This document shows, one piece after another, positions 1 through 6,009 of a stretch of DNA of 8,687 nucleotides. This stretch comes from an uncultured SAR324 cluster bacterium (GTDB lineage: Bacteria; SAR324; NAC60-12). The position numbers were made by a program, and so were the translations under genes. The notes beneath the pieces were generated by a model, which saw nothing but the letters and a program-made list of their open reading frames with translations, was not told the DNA's origin and did not search any database. Each line of letters begins with the position of its first letter. Position 1 is the first letter of the stretch. The stretch spans positions 1 to 8,687 of the forward strand of contig CABXOR010000059.1 of assembly GCA_902513935.1 (NCBI GenBank), given 5' to 3'.

Positions 1-762
1 AGTTTATTTGACACATTAACCTTCACCCATAATGATGGACAAGGACTAAATTTAAAGGTGACTGGAGCAGAATTTTCTGACCCTCCGGAAGAAAATTTGG
101 TAGTCCGAGCCGTACGAATTTTTGAACTGGAAAGCGGAGAAACTGTAAATCTAAATGTAATCCTGGAAAAACATATACCTTCAGGTGCGGGACTGGGCGG
201 CGGAAGTGGAAATGCGGCTGGGACTATACAGGCTTTGAATCATTTATATCGAAGATCTTCAGAAACTGAAGGGCTACTGTCTCCGGAAACTATTCTTGCA
301 ATTGCCTCAGAACTTGGTTCAGATGTCCCTTTTTTTCTTGAACCATCGCCCTGCGAAATAAAGGGGCGTGGTGAAAAGATAAAACCACTGCTTGAATTTC
401 CAAAACTCTTTCTCATCATTATAAAACCACCTCTTTCAATTTCAACTAAGGAAGCATACAAAAAATGCCTGCCTAAAAAACGAACTAACTTACCAAATGT
501 ATGCTCAATTGATGATTTGAAAAGTTACTTTCAGAATCAGTTTGAAACATCTTTATTCGTACAATATCCGGTCTTGTCTGAACTTAAAACTTTATTGCTC
601 GAAAATGGTGCATTTGGTGCATTGGTCTCAGGTAGCGGCTCTGCCGTTTTTGGTGCTTATTACAATAATTATTTGCAAAATCAGGCTCTTAAAAAATTGT
701 CATGTCTTACTGTCGGCGATATATTCTCTTGCGAAACAATGGCCACTCACAGTTATTATTGA
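1..762 (+). CDS. ispE: 4-diphosphocytidyl-2-C-methyl-D-erythritol kinase, 5' end cut by the window
   Basis: IspE is a cytosolic GHMP-family kinase. It phosphorylates CDP-methylerythritol with ATP in the MEP pathway to isoprenoid precursors. The frame is open from base 1, so the GTG at 58 is an internal codon, not the start. About 253 residues are present against roughly 285 in the family, so only the N-terminal 30-35 residues (with the conserved Lys/Asn substrate-binding region) are missing. Visible family marks, numbered from base 1, are NLVVRA near 32-37, the glycine-rich ATP loop PSGAGLGGGSGNAA at about 60-73, GSDVPFFL near 106-113 with the Asp expected to be the catalytic base, the following KGRGEKIKPL, and the C-terminal GHMP motif GALVSGSGSAVFGAY. 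The gene ends in TGA, which overlaps the probable TTG start of the next gene and suggests co-transcription. Identification is secure; the start lies outside the window. Confidence 0.95.
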   Translation, partial: SLFDTLTFTHNDGQGLNLKVTGAEFSDPPEENLVVRAVRIFELESGETVNLNVILEKHIPSGAGLGGGSGNAAGTIQALNHLYRRSSETEGLLSPETILAIASELGSDVPFFLEPSPCEIKGRGEKIKPLLEFPKLFLIIIKPPLSISTKEAYKKCLPKKRTNLPNVCSIDDLKSYFQNQFETSLFVQYPVLSELKTLLLENGAFGALVSGSGSAVFGAYYNNYLQNQALKKLSCLTVGDIFSCETMATHSYY

Positions 763-1460
763 ACCAGAATTTCATAATACCAAAAATAAATAAGTACCAT
801 TGGCTGCTGATCGTTTTCGCTATAATTCTTGTGGGTTGCAGCACAAAAACTGTAGGCCCCCCTGGTAACAGACAATTCAGTAATACCCGTATCTGGAAAC
901 AATCCAATCCTCGTATTAAAAAATACGTTCAAGTTTACAGCAATAATAAACATGTCAAAACCTGTTTGGATAGAGCAACAAACAGTAGATATCTTCACTA
1001 CATTCATCGGGTTTTTTATAAATATAAACTGCCTCCGGAACTTGCACATTTGCCAATACTGGAATCGTGTTTTGACACAAGAGCTGATTCCGGAAGTGCT
1101 CGAGGCATGTGGCAATTCACAAAACTAACCGCAAAAGATTATGGCCTACGCGTAAGCTGGTTATCCGATGACCGGCTTAATTGGCGAAAATCTACACATT
1201 CAGCAGCACGTTATTTGAAAAAATTGGGTGAAATGTTTGACAACAACTGGGAATTGGCATTGGCTGGTTACAACGGAGGACCAGGTTATATGTCGAGACA
1301 AATAAAATCTCAAGGTACTAGAAATTTCTGGGAGCTTGAGTTGCGTAAAGAGACGCACGAATATGTACCAAAATTTCTGGCAATGTTAAGTGTCGCCCGC
1401 AAAAGATACCCGGAACTATATTTTCAGGGCTCACCACGAGCATGGGCTACATCAGGATAA
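759..1460 (+). CDS. MltD-like lytic transglycosylase lipoprotein (SLT domain, GH23), no LysM repeats
   Basis: This is a predicted outer-membrane or periplasmic murein lytic transglycosylase, which cleaves the MurNAc-GlcNAc bond of peptidoglycan with 1,6-anhydro product formation. I chose the TTG at 759. It gives a clean lipoprotein signal: a lysine-containing N-region, the hydrophobic stretch WLLIVFAIILVGC and a lipobox Cys at residue 27. The upstream ATG at 702 would add 19 polar residues read inside ispE. Catalytic-domain marks, numbered from the TTG, are LPILES with catalytic Glu102, GMWQFT at 116-121, the DDRLNW and STHSAARYL region, AGYNGG at 169-174, and ETHEYVP at 198-204. These match the MltD pattern. 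At 233 residues it is about half the size of E. coli MltD (about 450), because nothing follows the SLT domain and the LysM repeats are absent. No Shine-Dalgarno sequence precedes the TTG, so translation probably depends on coupling to ispE. The family is confident; the start is less so. Confidence 0.88.
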   Translation: MNQNFIIPKINKYHWLLIVFAIILVGCSTKTVGPPGNRQFSNTRIWKQSNPRIKKYVQVYSNNKHVKTCLDRATNSRYLHYIHRVFYKYKLPPELAHLPILESCFDTRADSGSARGMWQFTKLTAKDYGLRVSWLSDDRLNWRKSTHSAARYLKKLGEMFDNNWELALAGYNGGPGYMSRQIKSQGTRNFWELELRKETHEYVPKFLAMLSVARKRYPELYFQGSPRAWATSG

Positions 1461-1618
1461 AATGCTGCTAATTTTACAGAATGACAGGACTTGATTCTGG
1501 ATTCAGCAGTTGGTACATTTCAATCAATGGGTTGAAAGAGAAATTTCAAATCAAATTATTTTATAGTTTGGTCTTCTTTCACTAATTATTAATTTTATAT
1601 GATTAAAAAGGAGTTGCT
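1461..1618 (+). other. Intergenic region between the transglycosylase gene and fliL, with a weak two-part hairpin
   Basis: No gene, tRNA or tRNA-like fold is visible in these 158 bases. An imperfect hairpin is present: CTGCT (1465-1469) can pair with AGCAG (1505-1509), and inside it CAGAAT (1477-1482) pairs with ATTCTG (1494-1499). It is not followed by a clear T-run, so it is only a weak terminator candidate for the ispE-transglycosylase unit. A TTGAAA (1532-1537) and a TATAGT (1562-1567) resemble sigma-70 boxes, but their spacing of 24 bases is too wide for one promoter. The flagellar unit may begin transcription here, but I cannot point to a convincing promoter. Confidence 0.3.
1608..1613 (+). 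promoter_or_regulatory. Strong Shine-Dalgarno site for the first fliL
   Basis: AAGGAG lies 5 bases before the ATG at 1619 and settles that start. It is the best ribosome-binding site in the window, while fliN, fliP and lon have none that I can recognise. Confidence 0.8.
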
Positions 1619-2149
1619 ATGGCAGATGAAGAAGAAGGCGGAGGAGGTGGTGAAAGCAGTGGCGGCGGTGAAAGCAGTGGTGGCGGGAAAAAGAAGAAGA
1701 TCATTATAATCGTTGCTGTAGTGCTTTTACTTATCATTGGCATCGTAGTTTTTTTGCTGATGTCTGGAGATGAAGAAGAAACGTTACCGGAAGAAGAACT
1801 GCCGGTGACAAACGTGGGAGAGCCTCTTGCAGAACCTATTTTTCTTCCTCTTGAAAGTTTTGTGGTGAATCTCAAAGACGGCCGTCGGTTTTTAAAAGCC
1901 TCTATCCAGCTGATGCTCAGTGAACCTGGCGCAGCTGCTTATCTGACAGTACGTTTGGTTGAGGTTAAAGACATTGTACTAGCCGAACTGCAGGAATTGT
2001 CAACAGAAGATGTCAAACAATCAGAGGCCAGAGAGGCTCTGCGGCAACGGTTAATCAGTTCCATAAGCCAGATTTTTCCCAGCAAGCCGGAATGGGAAGA
2101 TCCTGAACCAATAAGAAAAGTTTTGTTTGAGGAATTTGTAATTCAGTGA
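1619..2149 (+). CDS. fliL: Flagellar basal body-associated protein FliL (first copy)
   Basis: FliL is a single-pass inner-membrane protein at the basal body that acts with the MotA/MotB stator. This 176-residue protein has a short acidic cytoplasmic head, a glycine/serine-rich stretch (residues 7-23) containing GESSGG twice, four lysines, a transmembrane helix at about 28-48, an acidic linker (51-60), and the periplasmic FliL domain (about 72-176). The domain shows LESFVVNLKDGRRFLKASIQ and ends in IRKVLFEEFVIQ, the typical closing motif of the family. It is a little longer than E. coli FliL (about 154 residues) because of the glycine-rich head. The strong AAGGAG at 1608-1613 supports the ATG start. 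It is the first gene of the flagellar cluster and is followed by a second FliL-family gene. The family assignment is firm. Confidence 0.93.
   Translation: MADEEEGGGGGESSGGGESSGGGKKKKIIIIVAVVLLLIIGIVVFLLMSGDEEETLPEEELPVTNVGEPLAEPIFLPLESFVVNLKDGRRFLKASIQLMLSEPGAAAYLTVRLVEVKDIVLAELQELSTEDVKQSEAREALRQRLISSISQIFPSKPEWEDPEPIRKVLFEEFVIQ
1649..1684 (+). repeat. Two tandem 18-bp units inside the first fliL
   Basis: Two adjacent 18-base units (1649-1666 and 1667-1684) begin GGTGAAAGCAGTGG and differ at a single base. Each encodes GESSGG. The repeat makes up most of the glycine/serine-rich cytoplasmic head of FliL and could expand or contract by slippage in steps of six residues without breaking the frame. 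Confidence 0.85.
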
Positions 2150-2169
2150 TCCACGTTAATCACAGTCTT

Positions 2170-2207
2170 AATCCGGATACTGGAAAGTCTGGATTCATCC
2201 AGGTTTT
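2170..2207 (+). other. Overlapping, mutually exclusive hairpins between the two fliL genes
   Basis: AATCCGGA (2170-2177) can pair with TCTGGATT (2188-2195), giving eight pairs including one G-U. Alternatively AAAGTCTGGA (2184-2193) can pair with TCCAGGTTTT (2198-2207) around the loop TTCA, giving ten pairs including two G-U. Both use the same central segment, so only one can form at a time. They lie in the 113 bases between the first fliL stop and the ATG chosen for the second. The second hairpin carries a short T-run only within its own stem. A regulatory or RNA-processing role is possible but not shown. Confidence 0.3.
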
Positions 2208-2251
2208 GAAAAAATGTCGAATGTCTGATGTGTCTCCAATTGATGTCAGGC

Positions 2252-2257
2252 AAGGAA
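2252..2257 (+). promoter_or_regulatory. Shine-Dalgarno site that decides the start of the second fliL
   Basis: AAGGAA lies 5 bases before the ATG at 2263. It favours that ATG over the GTG at 2146, which overlaps the previous stop codon and would add 39 polar residues with no resemblance to FliL. Confidence 0.65.
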
Positions 2258-2262
2258 CTTCG

Positions 2263-2772
2263 ATGAAAGAGAATTTACAAGTTATTTCCATCAATAGAAT
2301 AGAATTCCGGTCGGCTGACAAAGTTGCGAAGAAAGGAATTTTCCTGTTTCTGTTGCTGTCAGCCGTTTTATTCTTTGTATCATCTTTGAATGCAGTAGCA
2401 GAAGAGGAAGTTGAGGGAATTAAAGTAATTAGAGAAGGACCTCCTCCACTGGAAGATCCTCAATATTTAGATCTTGGTACTTTCGTAGTAAATATGCCTG
2501 GAGACAAATATTTTCTTAAAAGTAGCATCCAGTTGGCTTTTGAAAATTCTGCCGCAAAAGAATGGTTGCTGGCAAGACTTCCAATAGCAAAAGATCTTAT
2601 AATCACTCATCTCAATTCAATTACAGTTGAACAGTTTGATGACACTAAAAGCCGGGCGGTCATAAAAAATGATTTGCAAATTCGCTTGAATTCGTTGTTT
2701 CCAAATAAGGCTGTTTGGGAGGATTCTGTTCCAATACGAAGAATACTATTTTTGGAATTTTACCGACAATAG
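2263..2772 (+). CDS. Second, divergent FliL-family protein
   Basis: This 169-residue paralogue follows the first fliL directly. It has a polar, basic N-terminal stretch (1-24), one hydrophobic segment at about 25-41, then LNAVAEEE, then a FliL domain from about 66 to the end. The domain shows YLDLGTFVVNMPGDKYFLKSSIQ, ARLPIAKDLIITHLNSI, VWEDSVPIRRILFLEFYRQ, so the fold signature is kept but the end is FYRQ instead of FVIQ. The AVA before EEE (44-46) resembles a signal peptidase I site, so the mature protein could be released into the periplasm instead of staying anchored as FliL normally is. That is inference. The frame is also open from a GTG at 2146 overlapping the first fliL stop, which would give 208 residues. 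It sits where fliM stands in many fliL-fliM-fliN clusters but has no FliM features. Likely role: a basal-body or stator-associated partner of the first FliL. Confidence 0.82.
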   Translation: MKENLQVISINRIEFRSADKVAKKGIFLFLLLSAVLFFVSSLNAVAEEEVEGIKVIREGPPPLEDPQYLDLGTFVVNMPGDKYFLKSSIQLAFENSAAKEWLLARLPIAKDLIITHLNSITVEQFDDTKSRAVIKNDLQIRLNSLFPNKAVWEDSVPIRRILFLEFYRQ

Positions 2773-2913
2773 CATAAATATGATTGCAAAAAGTAAAATA
2801 AGCCTGAAATCTGATATAAGTTTTATCAAATGATGTTTTTGGTTGTAGAATTTCCTTTAAACTTTTAGCCTGAAACATAAACAATTAAAACCAGTATTTG
2901 TTACTATTGATCA
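2773..2913 (+). other. Intergenic gap before fliN with a possible extended -10 promoter
   Basis: These 141 AT-rich bases hold no gene. TGATATAAG at 2812-2820 fits an extended -10 element (TGn followed by TATAAG), but no -35 box stands 16-18 bases upstream, so it is a weak candidate. AGCCTGAAA occurs twice as a direct repeat (2801-2809 and 2867-2875), of unknown meaning. No terminator hairpin is visible after the second fliL. Confidence 0.25.
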
Positions 2914-3372
2914 ATGGCAGAAGAAGAATCTTTTGAAAACCTGGATGACCTGGACTGGTCAGATGTAGAAAGTGAACTAAAAGCTAACAAAGACCAGATC
3001 CTCTCTGAAGCAAAATCCGCAGACAGTGGTGGTCAAAAAGAAGGGGATAATGGAGATGAATCCAGAAAAGATAATGGTGAAGGTAGCACGTCGAAGACTC
3101 CTCAATCGTCGGGTGATATTGACATCAATTTTCTGTTTGATGTACAGCTTTCCATTGTTGTAGAAGTTGGACGTGTTCAAATGCTTATCAGCGACCTGTT
3201 GGAACTTGATGAAGAGTCTATAATCGAATTGGACAGCCTTGTAGGACAACCTTTGGATATACGTGCCAACGATTTACTGGTTGCACGCGGGGAAGTTATT
3301 GTAGTCAACGAAAAATTTGCTGTACGGATCACGGATATCATCAGTCCGGACAATCGCTTTGCAGCACTCTGA
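2914..3372 (+). CDS. fliN: Flagellar motor switch protein FliN
   Basis: FliN is a cytoplasmic C-ring protein. With FliM and FliG it makes up the rotor switch, and it also docks FliH-FliI export complexes. This 152-residue protein has an acidic, low-complexity head (about 1-70, rich in E, D, S, G and K) and a C-terminal SpoA/FliN domain (about 72-146). Conserved marks are FDVQLSIVVEVGRVQMLISDLLEL, IIELDSLVGQPLDIRANDLLVARGEVIVVNEKF read in pieces, and AVRITDII. The usual Gly-Ser before the IxELD segment is Glu-Ser here (residues 101-102), a small departure. An in-frame TGA at 2908 precedes the ATG at 2914, so this is the first possible ATG, yet no Shine-Dalgarno sequence is visible. fliM is not next to it and must lie elsewhere if the motor is complete. 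The fliN stop is overlapped by the ribosome-binding site of fliO. Confidence 0.95.
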   Translation: MAEEESFENLDDLDWSDVESELKANKDQILSEAKSADSGGQKEGDNGDESRKDNGEGSTSKTPQSSGDIDINFLFDVQLSIVVEVGRVQMLISDLLELDEESIIELDSLVGQPLDIRANDLLVARGEVIVVNEKFAVRITDIISPDNRFAAL

Positions 3373-3375
3373 GGA
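3371..3375 (+). promoter_or_regulatory. Shine-Dalgarno site of fliO overlapping the fliN stop codon
   Basis: GAGGA begins inside the fliN TGA (3370-3372) and ends 8 bases before the fliO ATG at 3384. The overlap suggests that translation of fliO is coupled to termination of fliN. Confidence 0.6.
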
Positions 3376-3383
3376 AAAAAAGC

Positions 3384-4610
3384 ATGAGTTTCGCAAAGCC
3401 AACCTGGCTAAAAGCAGGAATTGCGCTGGCGCTTTTGTCAAATTGGATTTTAGTTGCTGCCGCATCAGAAGTGCGTACTCTGAAAAACATTGAAGTTATT
3501 TCCATTGAAAGTACAGAACAGGTTCGTCTAGAGTTCGATGGTAAATTTACTGGAGAACCACTAATAAATTTTGAATCAGGTTCAATGAGCCTGCGATTTA
3601 GTTCTACACACACTGATCCTGCACTCCCCCTGCTGACTGCAGTAAAAGACAATACCTTAATCAAGGCAGTTCGTGCTGTTGAATTTCCTGATACAGATTT
3701 TGTCCATCTGGATATTTTACTCCAGTCTCCACGGACACTACTGGATCATCCAAAAATTACCCACTCCGGAAACTACATAATCCTTGGTTTTCCCAACAAT
3801 TTTTCTGCCACACCTACACTTTCAAGTACAAACGTCCTGACAAAAGAGATTGAAAAACGTGTAAAAACCGACAAGTCTTTCCCCTCTACTTTTTCCAAAG
3901 AATCTACAGATAAGCAACCCCCATTTCTGGTAGATGGTCTTCTTCCTTCACCAGAACAAGATTGGGGTTCAACAATGCTGACACTGGTTTTGTCTCTGTT
4001 ATTCGTTTTATTTCTCATTTATTTGATAGCTTTTATATATAAACGTTTTTTCAGTAGTCGATTCTCCTCAATGCAGAGTAATGTACGCATTCGTCAGGTT
4101 TCAAGCCATCATGTTGGGCCAAAGCAAAAAATTATAGTTTTCGAAATGAATGAACGAAAGTTCGCCTGCGGTGTAACACCTACATCCATCAACTTGATCG
4201 CAGAATTACACGACGAAACAGATTCGGGAATTATCCATTCGATTCAGACTGATGATAATGCCAAAGAATTTAATATTGATCAGTCAGGTGAATCTTTTGG
4301 AATTGCCCCGGAGCAACCCTTTGAGCAAACTAAAACGAATGTACCAAATAACAAGAATAGCAAAGATAACCTTGATGCTTCAATTGAATTAGAAGGCCTG
4401 GAAAAAGACATTTTCCTTAAATCCAATGCTCCAAACCGCAATAGCCTGGAAGAGTCAAACATTCATAATAACGAATTAAAATCATCAATCAAAACTCATT
4501 TTTCAAAAACTCCGACAAAAACTAAAGTTATGCCTCATGGGGATCCTGTGATGCAACACTTTGCAAGCAAACTTTCAGAACGTTTAAAATTCCTAAAACC
4601 CATCAAATAG
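3384..4610 (+). CDS. fliO: Large FliO-type flagellar assembly protein with a periplasmic AMIN-like domain
   Basis: FliO helps assemble and stabilise the FliP ring of the flagellar type III export gate. This protein has 408 residues, against about 120 in E. coli. Parts in order: a signal peptide (about 1-28, ending VAAAS), a beta-rich periplasmic region (about 30-136) that resembles an AMIN domain (VRTLKNIEVISIES, then VRLEFDGKF, then a hydrophobic VHLDILLQSP and YIILGF), a polar linker, a transmembrane helix at about 198-219, and a FliO core (about 234-275, IRQVSSHHVGPKQKIIVFEM followed by FACGVTPTSINLIAEL). A long polar tail (276-385) rich in N, S, D, E and K follows, closed by a basic, possibly amphipathic end (386-408). 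Its position between fliN and fliP agrees with FliO. The FliO core is fairly clear; the AMIN-like reading rests on pattern alone. The tail shows little conservation and is probably disordered cytoplasmic sequence. Confidence 0.85.
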   Translation: MSFAKPTWLKAGIALALLSNWILVAAASEVRTLKNIEVISIESTEQVRLEFDGKFTGEPLINFESGSMSLRFSSTHTDPALPLLTAVKDNTLIKAVRAVEFPDTDFVHLDILLQSPRTLLDHPKITHSGNYIILGFPNNFSATPTLSSTNVLTKEIEKRVKTDKSFPSTFSKESTDKQPPFLVDGLLPSPEQDWGSTMLTLVLSLLFVLFLIYLIAFIYKRFFSSRFSSMQSNVRIRQVSSHHVGPKQKIIVFEMNERKFACGVTPTSINLIAELHDETDSGIIHSIQTDDNAKEFNIDQSGESFGIAPEQPFEQTKTNVPNNKNSKDNLDASIELEGLEKDIFLKSNAPNRNSLEESNIHNNELKSSIKTHFSKTPTKTKVMPHGDPVMQHFASKLSERLKFLKPIK

Positions 4611-4654
4611 AGTCCAGGCTGTATTTTCAATTCGAAACTCAATTAACTAAAAAC

Positions 4655-5467
4655 ATGGAACAAGTTGTAACGTCGGACTCAGGTTTCAGAAAATCTTTTT
4701 ATTTATGTAAAAGTATAAAGTTTCCAATTCGCAGCCTGCTGTTGCTGTCTGTTTTTTGTGTTGGAATGCCGCTTTATGCACAATCGCCAATTCCTGGCAT
4801 CAACATTTCCGTTGACACTGCAAGTTCACCCCAACAGGTAGCAACTACATTGCAAATCGTCTTTTTACTGACGATTCTAACTATTGCACCGGCTATTTTA
4901 ATCATGACAACTTCATTCACAAGATTTGTGATTGTTTTGTCATTTTTAAGACAAGCTATTGGAACTCCACAGGCTCCATCAAATCAAATCGTGGTCGGCC
5001 TTGCACTCTTTCTTTCTTTGTTTGTGATGATGCCGGTCTGGGAAGAAGTCAACGAAGTTGCTCTTTCACCGTATCTGGAAGAAACTATTTCCCAGGAAGA
5101 ATTTATGGATCGTGCCACTTTACCAATTAAACGATTCATGGGAAATTTTACACGTGAAAAAGATTTGGCTCTTTTTGTTCGAATTGCTAAAATAGAACGA
5201 CCAAAAAACATCGAAGATATTCCAATTTGGGTTATGATTCCTGCGTTCGTAATTAGTGAACTAAAAGCCGCATTTCAAATTGGTTTTTTGCTATATGTTC
5301 CATTTCTTGTGATCGACATGGTTATTGCTTCAATTCTGATGGCAATGGGTATGATGATGATGCCGCCAGTTATGATTTCTTTACCGTTCAAACTGATGCT
5401 TTTTGTTCTTGTAGACGGCTGGCACTTGATTCTTGGTTCTATGGTCAAAAGTTTTGTGGAAATTTAA
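4655..5467 (+). CDS. fliP: Flagellar export gate protein FliP
   Basis: FliP forms the pentameric core of the export gate (with FliQ and FliR) in the inner membrane under the rotor. The 270-residue protein has a signal peptide (hydrophobic LLLLSVFCVGMPLYA, likely cut near residues 42-43) and membrane segments at about 64-87, 113-130, 194-221 and 222-256. Family marks are SFTRFVIVLSFLRQAIGTPQ at 87-106, PAFVISELKAAFQIGF at 196-211 and LPFKLMLFVLVDGW at 243-256. The methionine-rich MGMMMMPPVM (231-240) lies in the region that forms the methionine constriction of the gate in known structures; this mapping is inference. The N-region before the signal core is long (26 residues), but no other ATG, GTG or TTG fits before the hydrophobic core, so I keep the ATG at 4655. 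No Shine-Dalgarno sequence is visible. fliQ follows after 25 bases. Confidence 0.97.
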   Translation: MEQVVTSDSGFRKSFYLCKSIKFPIRSLLLLSVFCVGMPLYAQSPIPGINISVDTASSPQQVATTLQIVFLLTILTIAPAILIMTTSFTRFVIVLSFLRQAIGTPQAPSNQIVVGLALFLSLFVMMPVWEEVNEVALSPYLEETISQEEFMDRATLPIKRFMGNFTREKDLALFVRIAKIERPKNIEDIPIWVMIPAFVISELKAAFQIGFLLYVPFLVIDMVIASILMAMGMMMMPPVMISLPFKLMLFVLVDGWHLILGSMVKSFVEI

Positions 5468-5492
5468 TTCTTAAACAACTAAGTGATTTTTT

Positions 5493-5765
5493 ATGACAGA
5501 AGCCCTTGTAGTTTCCATTATGATTGAAGCCATGCGAATGGCAACTCTTCTCGCTGCGCCCATGCTGATTGGAGCATTGGTAGTAGGTTTACTTGTTTCT
5601 ATCTTCCAGGCAGTAACGCAGATACAGGAACAAACTTTAGCAATCATCCCAAAGATGGGCGCAATGATGGCTGTATTGGCTATCCTGTTCCCATGGCTAC
5701 TCACGCAGGCTACTACCTACATGGCAGGTATTTTTTCCAACCTCCCCAAATTCATTGGCGGCTAA
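5493..5765 (+). CDS. fliQ: Flagellar export gate protein FliQ
   Basis: FliQ is a small inner-membrane subunit that packs around the FliP-FliR core of the export gate. This protein has 90 residues, the usual family length, with two hydrophobic helices (about 14-38 and 53-73) joined by the conserved cytoplasmic loop FQAVTQIQEQTLAIIPK (38-54). Only the loop end departs slightly: AIIPK where many relatives have TFVPK or SFIPK. The ATG at 5493 is preceded by a weak AAGTGA (5481-5486). In most clusters fliR comes next. Here the coding sequence ends at 5765 and 403 gene-free bases lead to lon, so fliQ is the last gene of this flagellar unit. Confidence 0.96.
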   Translation: MTEALVVSIMIEAMRMATLLAAPMLIGALVVGLLVSIFQAVTQIQEQTLAIIPKMGAMMAVLAILFPWLLTQATTYMAGIFSNLPKFIGG

Positions 5766-5928
5766 AAGTCTTTCAAATAATCCCTCTCTCTATTCATTTT
5801 TAAATCACAAAAAATTCGAATTAAGTAATTTCTGGCTAGACCATCTAGTACTGATATTGGATAATGTTTGTTGAACAAAACCAAAAACTGCTTTTATTGA
5901 TTAATATTGAATGTATCGTAAAAAGTTT

Positions 5929-6009
5929 GAAATCCAACCAGCACCTAAATCAATAATCCAGAAATGGGAAAGGAATAATCTAAAGACTGTTTCGGTGCTG
6001 GTTTATTTC
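5929..6009 (+). repeat. Long inverted repeat (hairpin) upstream of lon
   Basis: The left arm (5929-5950) and right arm (5989-6009) pair over nearly their whole length. Going inwards they show GAAAT with ATTTC, a CC/T bulge, a perfect 10-base match of AACCAGCACC (5936-5945) with GGTGCTGGTT (5994-6003), one mismatch, then AAAT with GTTT including a G-U pair. The enclosed 38 bases contain a minor CCA-GAAA-TGG hairpin (5958-5967) and the direct repeat AATAATC (5952-5958 and 5974-5980). The right arm is followed by TTTATTTC but no long T-run. It could be a structured RNA element, a large-loop terminator for the flagellar unit, or the ends of a tiny mobile element. Confidence 0.6.

Noticed and set aside
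58..60. GTG as the start of ispE
   Set aside because: The frame is open and IspE-like from base 1 (DTLTF, then GLNLKVTG), so the gene simply runs off the left edge.
542..793. Plus-strand frame of 83 codons across the end of ispE
   Set aside because: It overlaps ispE and the transglycosylase start, with no motif or ribosome-binding site; it is a frame shadow.
1461..1618. tRNA gene downstream of the ispE region
   Set aside because: tRNA genes lie near ispE in some bacteria, but no acceptor stem or GTTC-type T-loop can be found here.
1603..1875. Minus-strand reading frame rich in Pro and Ser opposite fliL
   Set aside because: Its composition is just the reverse complement of the glycine-rich repeat of FliL, and it has no ribosome-binding site or family resemblance.
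2858..2884. Flagellar sigma-28 promoter before fliN
   Set aside because: TAAACTTT (2858-2865) matches the -35 consensus at 7 of 8 positions, but the sequence at the proper spacing does not resemble GCCGATAA.
2773..2913. Insertion-site duplication marked by the AGCCTGAAA direct repeat
   Set aside because: The two 9-base copies flank only 57 AT-rich bases with no inverted ends or coding content, so chance is the simpler explanation.
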